64,000 nt of DNA from positions 1 to 64,000 of the forward strand of contig CAISTS010000029.1 in the NCBI GenBank assembly GCA_903888485.1, written 5' to 3'. Every line of letters begins with the position of its first letter. The stretch's first letter is position 1. The translations under genes and the position numbers were made by a program. The stretch comes from an uncultured bacterium (lineage in GTDB: Bacteria; Pseudomonadota; Alphaproteobacteria; Rhodospirillales; Rhodospirillaceae). This document shows positions 8,358-17,715 of the stretch, piece by piece. The notes beneath the pieces were generated by a model that did no database searches, was not told the DNA's origin, and was given only the letters and a program-made list of their open reading frames with translations.

Positions 8358-9329
8358 ATGCGTGACCCGGCTTTTCCGCACCGTCACCTCCTCGGTATCG
8401 AGGGGCTTAATTCAGCCGAAATCAATTATTTACTCGACCTGTCCGACCGCTACGTCGATGTGAATCGCAGCGCAGCCAAGACCAGTGACGCGCTTGCCGG
8501 GCGCACCATCGTCAACCTGTTCTTCGAAAACTCCACCCGCACGCGCACCTCGTTCGAATTGGCCGCCAAGCGCCTCGGCGCCAACGTCATCAACATGCAG
8601 GTCGAGACCAGCTCGGTGTCCAAGGGCGAGACCCTGATCGACACCGCCGTGACCCTGAACGCCATGCACCCGGACGTGCTCGCCGTACGCCATCCCGACT
8701 CCGGAGCCGTCAAGCTGCTCGCCGATAAGGTGAACTGCGGCGTGGTCAACGGCGGCGACGGCAGCCATGAACACCCGACCCAGGCGCTGCTCGATGCCCT
8801 CACCATCCGGCGCAGGAAGGGCAAGCTCAACGGTCTCTTGGTCGCCATCTGTGGCGACGTGCTGCACAGCCGTGTCGCGCGCTCGAATTTCCTACTCCTG
8901 CTCACCATGGGCGCCCGCGTGCGCATCATCGCGCCGCGCACGCTAATCCCCTCGGCCGTGGATCGCCTCGGCGTCGAGGTCTTCACCGACATGAACAAGG
9001 GACTCAAGGACGTAGATATTGTGATGATGCTCCGCGTGCAAAGCGAACGCATGCGCGGCAGCTTCATCCCCTCGATCCGCGAGTACTTCCACTTCTTCGG
9101 CCTCGACCGTGAAAAATTGGCTCAGGCCAAGCCCGATGCGCTGATCATGCACCCCGGCCCCATGAACCGCGGCACCGAGATCGACAGTGATGTCGCCGAC
9201 GACGTCGAACGCAGCGTCATCCGCGAGCAGGTCGAACTTGGCGTCGCCGTGCGCATGGCGGTGCTCGAAGTGCTCGCCAAGAACGCCATGGCCCACAATG
9301 CCACCAGCAACATGCGGAGGACCGCATGA
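8358..9329 (+). CDS. pyrB: Aspartate carbamoyltransferase catalytic subunit
   Basis: Catalyses carbamoyl phosphate plus aspartate to carbamoyl aspartate in pyrimidine synthesis. It has 323 residues. The carbamoyl-phosphate loop [11 protein letters not shown] lies near residue 57, HPTQALLD near residue 138 and HPGPMNRG near residue 265. No pyrI regulatory subunit is nearby. Instead the next gene is a dihydroorotase homologue that has lost metal ligands, matching class A ATCases (Pseudomonas type) in which PyrB assembles with an inactive PyrC'. Stop and next start overlap by 4 bp. Confidence 0.97.
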   Translation: MRDPAFPHRHLLGIEGLNSAEINYLLDLSDRYVDVNRSAAKTSDALAGRTIVNLFFENSTRTRTSFELAAKRLGANVINMQVETSSVSKGETLIDTAVTLNAMHPDVLAVRHPDSGAVKLLADKVNCGVVNGGDGSHEHPTQALLDALTIRRRKGKLNGLLVAICGDVLHSRVARSNFLLLLTMGARVRIIAPRTLIPSAVDRLGVEVFTDMNKGLKDVDIVMMLRVQSERMRGSFIPSIREYFHFFGLDREKLAQAKPDALIMHPGPMNRGTEIDSDVADDVERSVIREQVELGVAVRMAVLEVLAKNAMAHNATSNMRRTA

Positions 9330-10672
9330 GCGTCGCCAAACCAGGCCGTATTGCCTACATCAACGCCCGCGTGCTCGACCCCGCCAGCGGCACCGACGGC
9401 CCCGGCGAAGTGCTGACCAGCGGCGAAGAGATTGTCGATGTCGGCAAGAAGCTGTTCGACGGCAAATTGCCCGCCGACGTGACCATCGTCGATTGCCAGG
9501 GCCACTGCCTCTCACCCGGGCTTGTGGACATGCGCGTGCAATTGCGCGAACCGGGCGAAGAGCACAAAGAAACGCTGGAGAGCGCGGCGCGCGCTGCCGT
9601 GGCCGGTGGTGTAACCACCATGGCGTGCCTGCCCAACACCAACCCGATCATGGACGACGAACCGACGCTGGAGTTCGTCGCCCGTCGCGCGCGTCTGTTG
9701 GCCCTGACAAAGGTGTATTGCTACGGCGCCGTCACCAAAGGCCTTCAAGGCAAGGAACTGGCCGAGATGGGCCTGCTCGCCGAAGCCGGCGCGCTGGCCT
9801 TCACTGATGCCACACGCGCCATCGCCGATGCCCAGGTCATGCGCCGCGCCCTGCAATACGGCGCGACCTTCGGCCTGATGATCGTGCAGCATCCGGAAGA
9901 GCCCACACTGGCCACCGGCGTCATGAATGCCGGCGAGATCGCCACCCGCATGGGCCTGTCAGGAATTCCGCGCGAAGCCGAAATCATCATGCTGGAGCGC
10001 GATATCCGCCTGGTCGCCATGACCGACGGACGCTATCACGCCGCGCATATCTCCACGTCCGACAGCGTCGAGATCATCGCGCGCGCCAAGAAAGACGGCC
10101 TCAAAGTCACCTGCGACACCGCGCCGTTCTATTTCGCGCTGAATGAACTCTCGGTCGGCGACTACCGCACCTTCGCCAAGCTCTCGCCGCCCTTGCGCGC
10201 CGAGGAAGACCGCCAGGCCATTGTCGAAGGCCTCAAGAACGGCATCATCGACGCCATCGCGAGCGATCATTCGCCTCAGGACTCCGACAGCAAGCGCCTG
10301 CCCTTTCCGCAGGCTGCCTACGGCGGCAGCGGTCTCGAAACATTGCTCGCCGTATCGCTCGATCTCTATCACAACGGCGACATGAGCCTGATCGACGTGA
10401 TGCGCCGCTTAACCTGCGCGCCGGCCGATCTCTTGGGTCTGGAAGCCGGAGGCCTCGCCAAGGGCCGCAAGGCTGACTTGACCATCTTCGATCCCGATGA
10501 AGGCTGGAAGGTCATCGCCGACACCTTCGTCTCCAAATCGAAGAACTCGCCCTTCGACGGCCGGCCGGTGCAAGGGCGCGTGCTGCGCACCGTTGTCGAC
10601 GGCCGCACGGTCTTCGATCAACTGCCGGCCCAATCGCACACCGGCGAAGCCAAGCGCGCCACCGCGCGATGA
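9326..10672 (+). CDS. pyrC: Dihydroorotase-like protein, HxH motif lost (PyrC'/PyrX type)
   Basis: Amidohydrolase of the type I dihydroorotase family, 448 residues. In active enzymes the first beta strand ends in DxHxHxREPG. Here the segment reads [10 protein letters not shown], with Arg70 and Gln72 replacing both metal-binding His. HPEE, AHISTSD and ASDHSP segments still align with later ligand positions, but a normal binuclear site cannot form. Loss of HxH beside pyrB is the signature of the non-catalytic PyrC' that acts as a structural partner of ATCase in Pseudomonas. An active dihydroorotase is therefore expected elsewhere in the genome. Overlaps pyrB and plsY by 4 bp each. Confidence 0.9.
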   Translation: MSVAKPGRIAYINARVLDPASGTDGPGEVLTSGEEIVDVGKKLFDGKLPADVTIVDCQGHCLSPGLVDMRVQLREPGEEHKETLESAARAAVAGGVTTMACLPNTNPIMDDEPTLEFVARRARLLALTKVYCYGAVTKGLQGKELAEMGLLAEAGALAFTDATRAIADAQVMRRALQYGATFGLMIVQHPEEPTLATGVMNAGEIATRMGLSGIPREAEIIMLERDIRLVAMTDGRYHAAHISTSDSVEIIARAKKDGLKVTCDTAPFYFALNELSVGDYRTFAKLSPPLRAEEDRQAIVEGLKNGIIDAIASDHSPQDSDSKRLPFPQAAYGGSGLETLLAVSLDLYHNGDMSLIDVMRRLTCAPADLLGLEAGGLAKGRKADLTIFDPDEGWKVIADTFVSKSKNSPFDGRPVQGRVLRTVVDGRTVFDQLPAQSHTGEAKRATAR

Positions 10673-11295
10673 GCTCCACACTTCCGTCGTGGGCCTACGC
10701 CGCCGGCATCATTGTCGGCTATCTCCTTGGTTCCATTCCCTTCGGCCTCGTGATCACGCGCCTCGCCGGCCTTGGCGATATTCGCTCCATTGGATCCGGC
10801 AACATCGGCGCGACCAACGTGCTACGCACCGGCCGCAAGGGCCTCGCTTTCGCCACGCTCGTCCTTGACGGCGGCAAAGGTGCGATTGCGGTACTGCTCG
10901 TCAAAGCGCTGGTCGGCTCGGACGCAACCACCCTCGCATTGGTCACGGGCTTTGCCGCCGTCATCGGTCACAACTTCCCCGTTTGGCTAAAGTTCAAAGG
11001 CGGCAAGGGCGTGGCCACCACCTTCGGCCTCATGGTCGCCGCCGCGCCCCTCGTCGGCGTCATGGCCTGCGGCACCTGGATTCTGACCGCACTCATTTTT
11101 CGCTACTCTTCGCTCGCCGCACTGGTGGGCCTCGCGCTCGCGCCGGTTTACGCTTTCGCCTTCGGGCGCACGGAAGAAGCCATCGCCTTCGCGAGCCTGG
11201 GTGTGCTCGGTTGGCTCCGCCACGGCGCCAACCTGCGCCGTCTGATCAAGGGCGAAGAGCCGCGCATCGGAAAGAAATCCCAACCCGCCGCGTGA
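10669..11295 (+). CDS. plsY: Acyl-phosphate--glycerol-3-phosphate acyltransferase PlsY
   Basis: Integral membrane enzyme that transfers an acyl group from acyl phosphate to glycerol-3-phosphate, the first step of phospholipid synthesis. It has 208 residues with about five to seven hydrophobic helices. Conserved loops are visible: GSIPFGLV, GSGNIGATNVLR (about residues 43-54) and GHNFPVWLKFKGGKG (about residues 102-116). Coupled by a 4-bp overlap to the upstream pyrC. Confidence 0.95.
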   Translation: MSSTLPSWAYAAGIIVGYLLGSIPFGLVITRLAGLGDIRSIGSGNIGATNVLRTGRKGLAFATLVLDGGKGAIAVLLVKALVGSDATTLALVTGFAAVIGHNFPVWLKFKGGKGVATTFGLMVAAAPLVGVMACGTWILTALIFRYSSLAALVGLALAPVYAFAFGRTEEAIAFASLGVLGWLRHGANLRRLIKGEEPRIGKKSQPAA

Positions 11296-11299
11296 CCCC

Positions 11300-12409
11300 A
11301 TGACCGCGCACCTGCCTTACGATGAACTCATCGATTGGATCAGGCTTGCGCGCACGAGCGGTGTCGGCGCAAAAAAATTCCGCCAGTTCCTCACGCGCTT
11401 CGGCGCCGCCAGTGAAGCCATCGCGCATCAAGCCGAATGGGGCGGCAAGCAAGCCGCCGTCTCCAAGCCCTCGCTCGCCGAAGAGGAATTTGCCGCCGCA
11501 ACGAAGGCCAAGCTGCAGTACCTGCCCTTCACCGATCCACGTTACCCCGCGCCGCTCGCCGCGCTTGATGATGCGCCGCCGCTGCTCCTGGTGAAGGGCC
11601 AGGTCGAGGCGCTGGCAACGCCCCTACTGGCCATCGTCGGCGCCCGCAACGCCACCATCAATGGGCGCAAGTTCGCCAAGGTCCTGGCCGCCGACCTAGC
11701 CAAGGCCGGGTACGGCGTCATCTCGGGTATGGCGCGCGGCATCGACGGCGCGGCCCATGAAGGCGCGCTCACGGCCGGCACTACGGTCGCCGTCCTCGCC
11801 GGAGGCACGGATATCATTTACCCGCCTGAGCACCAGGAGCTTTACGAGCGCATCGCAGCTACGGGCGCCGTGGTCTCGGAGATGCCGCCGGGGACCGAGC
11901 CCCAGGCCGCCCTGTTCCCCCGCCGCAACCGCATTATCTCGGGCGCGAGCCGGGGCGTGATCGTGGTCGAGGCGACCCCCAGTCGGGCTCCCTGATCACC
12001 GCCCGCTACGCCGCCGAGCCAGGGCCGGGACGTGTTTGCGGTTCCTGGGTCGCCCCTGGACCCGCGCGCCCAGGGACCGAACGGCCTGATTCGGGACGGA
12101 GCGACCTTAATCCAATCTGCAGAGGACGTTCTTTCAGAATTACAATCTATACGTGTTGAGTTACGAAATTTTTCTTCACCGCCCCCGGCGCCTTTGCAAT
12201 CCGCTGAAATTTCTAGCGAAAATCCCACTCTCGACCTTCGCCAAAAGATCGAAGGTTTGCTGGGCGCGACACCTGCTCCAGTTGACGAGCTTCTGAGGCA
12301 GTGCCAAGTGTCACCCGCCGTTATGGCGGCTGTTCTCCTCGATCTGGAGCTGGCCGGACGGCTGGAAAGGTTGCCTGGCAACCGCGTGGCGCTGATCGGA
12401 ACGAGTTGA
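11300..12409 (+). pseudogene. dprA: DNA processing protein DprA, interrupted by two compensating frameshifts
   Basis: DprA loads RecA on incoming single-stranded DNA during transformation. The Rossmann-like core is clear (IVGARNAT, GVISGMARGIDGAAHEGAL, VLAGGTDIIYPPEH, FPRRNRIISGAS). The frame stops at 11993-11995 just after GVIVVEATP. Adding one base near 11980 restores the conserved QSGSLITARYAAE. Removing one C near 12019 restores QGRDVFAVPGSP in the original frame, which then runs to 12409 through a C-terminal winged-helix (DprA_WH) domain. Because the 13 out-of-frame residues are still perfectly conserved, the lesion is very recent or is a pair of sequence errors. Intact product would be about 370 residues. 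Confidence 0.85.
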
Positions 12410-12523
12410 ATTTTTTAACTTTTCCGCGCTAACAGCCAGAATTCATACGCCAGGAGAGCCAGGACGCGGGTTCCGCCGCCGGCCCATTTGGCGAGCGAAA
12501 CAGGCATGAGATAGGACGTCGTA

Positions 12524-15265
12524 ATGAAGGTCGTGATCGTCGAATCCCCGGCCAAAGCCAAGACCATCAACAAGTATCTTGGGGGTGGTTTTAAGGTGCT
12601 GGCGTCCTACGGCCATATCCGCGACCTGCCCCCCAAGGACGGCTCCGTCCGCCCGGACGAAGACTTCGCCATGGACTGGGAAGTCGATGCCGGCTCGCAG
12701 AAGCACATCAAGGAAATCATCGATGCCTTGAAGGGCGCCGACGGCATCATCCTCGCAACCGACCCGGACCGCGAGGGCGAGGCTATCTCCTGGCACGTCC
12801 AGGACGAGCTCAAGCGCAGGAAGGCCGTGACGGCCGGCATGTCGGTCAAGCGCGTGACCTTCAACGCCATCACCAAGAATGCCGTCCTGGAAGCCATGCA
12901 GCATCCGCGCGACGTCGACCAGCAGTTGGTCGATGCCTATCTGGCGCGCCGCGCATTGGACTACCTCGTCGGCTTCACGCTTTCACCCGTGCTGTGGCGC
13001 AAGCTGCCGGGCTCGAAGTCTGCCGGCCGCGTGCAGTCGGTCGCGCTTCGCCTAATCTGCGACCGCGAGCTCGAGATCGAGAAATTCATCGCCGAGGAGT
13101 ATTGGACCGTCGGCGCCGAGATGAACACGGCCAAGGCCGAGAAGTTCGCCGCGCGCCTGACCCACTTCGAGGGCAAGAAACTCGACAAGTTCGACCTGAA
13201 CAATGGCGACATCGCCGAACGCGCCGCGGCCGCCGTGCGCGCGGGCAAGTTCACCGTTACTTCGGTCGAGAAGAAAACCAAGCAGCGCCGCCCCTACGCG
13301 CCGTTCACCACATCGACTTTGCAGCAGGATGCTTCGCGGCGGCTCTATTTCTCGGCGCGCCAGACCATGGACATCGCCCAGAAGCTGTACGAAGGCTTCG
13401 AGATTGAAGGCGAGACCGTCGGCCTCATCACTTATATGCGTACCGATGGCGTGCAGATGGACGGTGAAGCTATCACCTCCGTCCGCAAACTCATCGGTGA
13501 GCGCTACGGCGCCAAGTTCGTGCCCGACGCCCCGCGCGTCTATAAAAGCAAGGCCAAGAACGCCCAGGAAGCCCACGAAGCCATCCGTCCGACCGATGCG
13601 AACCGCACGCCCGAAAGCATCGCGCGCTACGTATCGCCCGACCAGCTGAAGCTGTACGAGCTGATCTGGAAGCGCACCATGGCGAGCCAGATGGAATCCG
13701 CCGTGCTCGATCAGGTGTCGGTGGTATCCGCCACCCCCGATCAGCAGACGATGCTCCGCTCCAGCGGCTCGACCATCGTCTTCAAAGGCTACATGGAAGT
13801 TTACGACGACACCTCGGCCGCCGTCACCGGCGAACCCGCCGAAGGTGAAGAAGAAGCCATGGGCAACTTGCTGCCGGTAATGACCGAGGGACAGAAGCTC
13901 GATGTCGCTGTCGTCACGCCCGAGCAGCACTTCACCCAGCCGCCGCCCCGATACTCTGAAGCCAGTCTGGTCAAGTCGCTGGAAGAAAAAGGCATCGGCC
14001 GCCCGTCGACCTACGCCTCAATCATCCAGGTGCTGCAGGACCGCAAGTACGTGCGCATGGACAACCGCCGCTTCATCCCGGAAGACCGCGGCCGCGTCGT
14101 CATTGCGTTCCTGGAAAGCTTCTTCGGCCGCTACGTCGAATACAATTTCACCGCCGATCTGGAGAACCAGCTCGACGAGATCTCCAGCGGCAATCTGGAT
14201 TGGAAAAAGGTGCTCGCCGACTTCTGGCGCGACTTCATCATCGCCATCGACGGTACCAAGGACCTGACCCGTACCGCCGTGATCGACGCGCTCGACAGCA
14301 TGCTCGAGCCGCACCTGTTCCCGATCACCGCCGAAAGCCCGACGCCGCGCAAGTGCCCGGCGTGCGCGGACGGCCGCATCGGCCTGAAGTTCGGCAAGTT
14401 CGGCGCTTTCATCGGCTGCAGCAAGTATCCCGAATGCCGCTACACCCGCCCCCTCGGCGCACCCGAACCCGGCGAAGGCCAAGTGCTCGACGGTCCGAAG
14501 GACCTCGGCAACGATCCCGCCACTGGTCTTAAGATCACCCTGCGCGTCGGCCCCTATGGTCCTTACGTCCAACTGGGCGGCGAAGAGGTTGCGCCAGCCC
14601 CCGCCCCCGTGGCCGAAGAGGTCGGGGAAGACGGCAAGAAGAAGCGCAAGAAAAAAGCCGCGCCCAAGGACAAACCCAAGCGCGCATCGCTGCCCAAGGG
14701 CACCGACATCAATGAAGTCGATCTCGCAAAGGCTTTGAAGCTACTGTCGCTGCCGCGAGAGATCGGCGCGGAACCTGAGAGCGGCGAGATGATCTACGCC
14801 GGCATCGGCCGCTTCGGACCTTATTTGAAGGTCGGTCCGCGCTATCAGTCGCTGCCCAAGGACGACGATATTCTCGAGATCGGCCTCAATCGCGCCATCG
14901 TTGTGCTGGCGGAAGGCGCCGAGCGCGCCGCCAAACGCGGCGCGGGACCTGCCAAAAATATCGGCAATCACCCCGAGGACGGGCGCGCCATCACCTTGCG
15001 CTCGGGCCGTTTCGGCCCATATGTACAGCATGGCCAATTGCGGGCCACATTGCCGAAAGGCGTGGACGCCGCCAGCATCAACGTCGATGAGGCCGTGAAA
15101 CTGCTGATCGCCAAGGCGGCCAAGGCCGGCGCAGGCGTGAAAGCACCCAAGAGCAAAGTGGCCAAGCAAGACGCTCCGGTGGCCAAGGCGGCGAAAGCCG
15201 CCAAGGTCACGAAGCCGAAAGCCAAGGCCAAAACGAAAGCACCCCCGCGTAAGGCGGCGGAATAA
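12524..15265 (+). CDS. topA: DNA topoisomerase I
   Basis: Type IA topoisomerase that relaxes negative supercoils, 913 residues. The Toprim domain starts at VIVESPAKAKTI and continues to ATDPDREGEAI. The catalytic Tyr304 sits in GLITYMRTDG. A four-cysteine zinc finger (CPAC...GCSKYPEC) lies at about residues 610-640. Several Toprim C-terminal repeats follow (G-RFGPY-VQ type), then an unusually long Lys/Ala-rich tail from about residue 865, probably for DNA contact. The upstream gap from dprA is 114 bp with no obvious gene. Confidence 0.97.
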   Translation: MKVVIVESPAKAKTINKYLGGGFKVLASYGHIRDLPPKDGSVRPDEDFAMDWEVDAGSQKHIKEIIDALKGADGIILATDPDREGEAISWHVQDELKRRKAVTAGMSVKRVTFNAITKNAVLEAMQHPRDVDQQLVDAYLARRALDYLVGFTLSPVLWRKLPGSKSAGRVQSVALRLICDRELEIEKFIAEEYWTVGAEMNTAKAEKFAARLTHFEGKKLDKFDLNNGDIAERAAAAVRAGKFTVTSVEKKTKQRRPYAPFTTSTLQQDASRRLYFSARQTMDIAQKLYEGFEIEGETVGLITYMRTDGVQMDGEAITSVRKLIGERYGAKFVPDAPRVYKSKAKNAQEAHEAIRPTDANRTPESIARYVSPDQLKLYELIWKRTMASQMESAVLDQVSVVSATPDQQTMLRSSGSTIVFKGYMEVYDDTSAAVTGEPAEGEEEAMGNLLPVMTEGQKLDVAVVTPEQHFTQPPPRYSEASLVKSLEEKGIGRPSTYASIIQVLQDRKYVRMDNRRFIPEDRGRVVIAFLESFFGRYVEYNFTADLENQLDEISSGNLDWKKVLADFWRDFIIAIDGTKDLTRTAVIDALDSMLEPHLFPITAESPTPRKCPACADGRIGLKFGKFGAFIGCSKYPECRYTRPLGAPEPGEGQVLDGPKDLGNDPATGLKITLRVGPYGPYVQLGGEEVAPAPAPVAEEVGEDGKKKRKKKAAPKDKPKRASLPKGTDINEVDLAKALKLLSLPREIGAEPESGEMIYAGIGRFGPYLKVGPRYQSLPKDDDILEIGLNRAIVVLAEGAERAAKRGAGPAKNIGNHPEDGRAITLRSGRFGPYVQHGQLRATLPKGVDAASINVDEAVKLLIAKAAKAGAGVKAPKSKVAKQDAPVAKAAKAAKVTKPKAKAKTKAPPRKAAE

Positions 15266-15282
15266 AAACGAACACTATTTAT

Positions 15283-15301
15283 CGCCCCGGCGCCGCCGGG
15301 G
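15283..15301 (+). terminator. GC-rich hairpin after topA
   Basis: GCCCCGGC-GCC-GCCGGGGC forms a perfect 8-bp stem 18 nt after the topA stop. No run of T follows, so it may be a weak or Rho-assisted terminator, or only a processing hairpin. Confidence 0.4.
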
Positions 15302-15392
15302 CCCATTCCTCAAAACACACAAGGCCTAAGTTGTGGCACGATGGTTCTGCGCGCGTCTGCGCGCGGAGACGTCAGCCCTTATTTGCAAACTG

Positions 15393-17702
15393 ATGAAAAA
15401 GACCAAATCCAATAAACCGACCAAAACACCCCTCCCCAGCAAGGAAGACGTCCTTGCCTTCATCCGCGAGTCCGGCACCCAGGTCGGCAAACGTGAGATC
15501 GCACGCGCCTTCAATTTGAAGGGCGACGCCAAGATCGGCCTCAAGGCGATGCTCAAAGACCTGGCCGCGGGCGACGCCGTCGAGCGCGGTCCCAAACGCC
15601 ACCTCGGCCGCAAGGGCGCACTGCCGCCCGTCGAAACCATCGAGATCACCCATACCGACAAGGACGGCGATCTGTTCGCCAAGCCGACGAAGTGGGACTC
15701 GAGCGAGCCCCCGCCAGTGATCCTCGTCGTCCAACCCAAGTCGCACTCAAAATCGCGTGGGGGCTTCAAAGGCCGCTTCCGGCCCCTCACCGTCGGTGTC
15801 GGCGACCGGGTCCTCGCGAAGATTGTGCCGGCCGGCGACAACACCTACGAAGCCCGCCCCATCAAGAAGCTCGCCGAGGCCCCCGCGCGCCTCCTCGGCG
15901 TGTATGAAGTAGACGGTGAGCGTGGGCACTTACGCCCGGTCGACAAGAAGTACCGCCATGAGGTGGTAATCGCGCGCAGTGATGCCGGCCCCGCCGTGCC
16001 TGGCGACTTGGTTGCCGTGGAAATTTTCGACGTGCCCCGCTATGGGCCGCAGCGCGGTCGGGTGGTCGAGCGCATCGGACCCATGAACGCGTCCAAGAAC
16101 CTCAGCCTCATCGCCATCCACGAGAAGGGCATCCCGCACGCCTTCAACGATGAAGCCGTGGCTCAAGCCGCGCAGTCCAAAGCCGCGCCGCTGGGCGACC
16201 GAGTTGATCTGCGCCAAATTCCCCTCGTGACAATCGACGGCGAAGATGCACGCGATTTCGACGACGCCGTCTTCGCCGAACCCGACAGCGATCCCGCCAA
16301 CACCGGCGGCTGGCACCTCCTGGTCGCCATCGCCGACGTCGCTTGGTACGTGCGCGCCGGTGACGCCTTGGACCGCGACGCCTACGCGCGCGGTAATTCG
16401 GTCTACTTCCCCGACCGGGTCGTACCGATGCTCCCCGAAGAGCTGTCCAACGGCTGGTGCTCGCTGAAACCCCATGAAGACCGGGGCGTGCTCGCCTGCC
16501 ATATGTGGATCACCGACAAAGGCCGCGTGATCCGCCACAAGATCATCCGCGGCATGATGCATTCGCAAGCGCGCCTGACCTACACACAGGTTCAAGCCGC
16601 GAAGGACGGCCATCCCGACGAGGTGACCGCGCCGCTGATGGACAAGGTCATCAACCCGCTCTACGGCGCCTATGCCGCGCTCGACCAGGCGCGCGCCAAG
16701 CGCGGCACGCTGGAACTCGACCTGATCGAGCGCAAGATCATCGTCGACCGCGAGACCGGCAACGTGCTCGGCGTGCAACCGCGCGAACGCTATGCCAGCC
16801 ACAAACTGATCGAAGAGTTCATGATCGCGGCCAACGTCGCCGCCGCCGAAACGCTGGCGGTTTCCGCCTATCCCGCCGCCTACCGCATCCACGACCGCCC
16901 CGATCCCGAACGTATCGTGGGATTGCGCGAGGCGCTCTCGACGCTCGAACTCAAGTTCCCGACACCCGGTGAGGCCCGCCCCGCCGACTTCAACCGCATG
17001 CTCGCCCAGGTGCGCGGCGGACCGCACGAGAACATGGTCAACACCTTGGTGCTGCGCACCCAGGCCCAGGCGGTTTACAGCCCCGAGAACATCGGTCACT
17101 TCGGTTTAGGTCTGCGCAAATATGTGCACTTCACTTCGCCGATCCGGCGCTACTCGGATTTGCTGGTGCACCGCGCGCTCATCGCCGCGAACAAGCTCGG
17201 CGAAGGCGGCTGGGACCCGAAAGCGAACCCAGATCTGGTCGCGATCTGCGAATATATCTCCATGACCGAGCGGCGCGCCGCGCTTGCGGAACGGCAGACC
17301 GTCGACCGCTTCACGGCCGCGTACCTCGCTGACCGCGTCGGCGCCACGTTCCGCGGCCGCATCAGCGGCGTCAGTCGTTTCGGGCTGTTCGTGAACCTCG
17401 ATGAAACCGGCGCCGATGGCATCCTGCCCCTGCGCAACCTGCCCCAAGATTTCTACGACCTGGACGAGCGCGGGCACCGTGTCGTTGGGCGGCGCAGCGG
17501 CCTGCAGTTGCGGGTCGGGGACATTATTGACGTGAAATTGCTGGAAACTGACGAGGTAGCGGGCGGCATCGTCTTCGAATACTCTGGCAGGGTCGGATCT
17601 AAGAATGATTCGGGGGGCCGGCAAGATACGGCTCCTCACCGGAGGACTAAAGTTCGGGAGGCACCACGGGCGCGCAAGAACTTCAAACGCCGCCGGCGGT
17701 GA
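15393..17702 (+). CDS. rnr: Ribonuclease R
   Basis: Processive 3'-5' exoribonuclease of the RNB family, 769 residues from the ATG at 15393. Order: N-terminal winged helix (about 15-75), cold-shock domains, RNB catalytic domain with DGEDARDFDDAV near residue 285 (metal-binding Asp residues), S1 domain (FRGRISGVSRFGLFV near residue 655), then an Arg/Lys-rich tail. A GTG at 15333 with AAGG upstream would add 20 residues that do not look like the family; the start is therefore not certain. The 3' end lies 14 bp before the protease gene. Confidence 0.94.
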   Translation: MKKTKSNKPTKTPLPSKEDVLAFIRESGTQVGKREIARAFNLKGDAKIGLKAMLKDLAAGDAVERGPKRHLGRKGALPPVETIEITHTDKDGDLFAKPTKWDSSEPPPVILVVQPKSHSKSRGGFKGRFRPLTVGVGDRVLAKIVPAGDNTYEARPIKKLAEAPARLLGVYEVDGERGHLRPVDKKYRHEVVIARSDAGPAVPGDLVAVEIFDVPRYGPQRGRVVERIGPMNASKNLSLIAIHEKGIPHAFNDEAVAQAAQSKAAPLGDRVDLRQIPLVTIDGEDARDFDDAVFAEPDSDPANTGGWHLLVAIADVAWYVRAGDALDRDAYARGNSVYFPDRVVPMLPEELSNGWCSLKPHEDRGVLACHMWITDKGRVIRHKIIRGMMHSQARLTYTQVQAAKDGHPDEVTAPLMDKVINPLYGAYAALDQARAKRGTLELDLIERKIIVDRETGNVLGVQPRERYASHKLIEEFMIAANVAAAETLAVSAYPAAYRIHDRPDPERIVGLREALSTLELKFPTPGEARPADFNRMLAQVRGGPHENMVNTLVLRTQAQAVYSPENIGHFGLGLRKYVHFTSPIRRYSDLLVHRALIAANKLGEGGWDPKANPDLVAICEYISMTERRAALAERQTVDRFTAAYLADRVGATFRGRISGVSRFGLFVNLDETGADGILPLRNLPQDFYDLDERGHRVVGRRSGLQLRVGDIIDVKLLETDEVAGGIVFEYSGRVGSKNDSGGRQDTAPHRRTKVREAPRARKNFKRRRR

Positions 17703-17715
17703 CAATTATCGGTCG

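Noticed and set aside
13052-13930. Long frames opposite topA and rnr (also 15930-17099)
   Set aside because: Antisense shadows of conserved enzymes with no recognisable domains.
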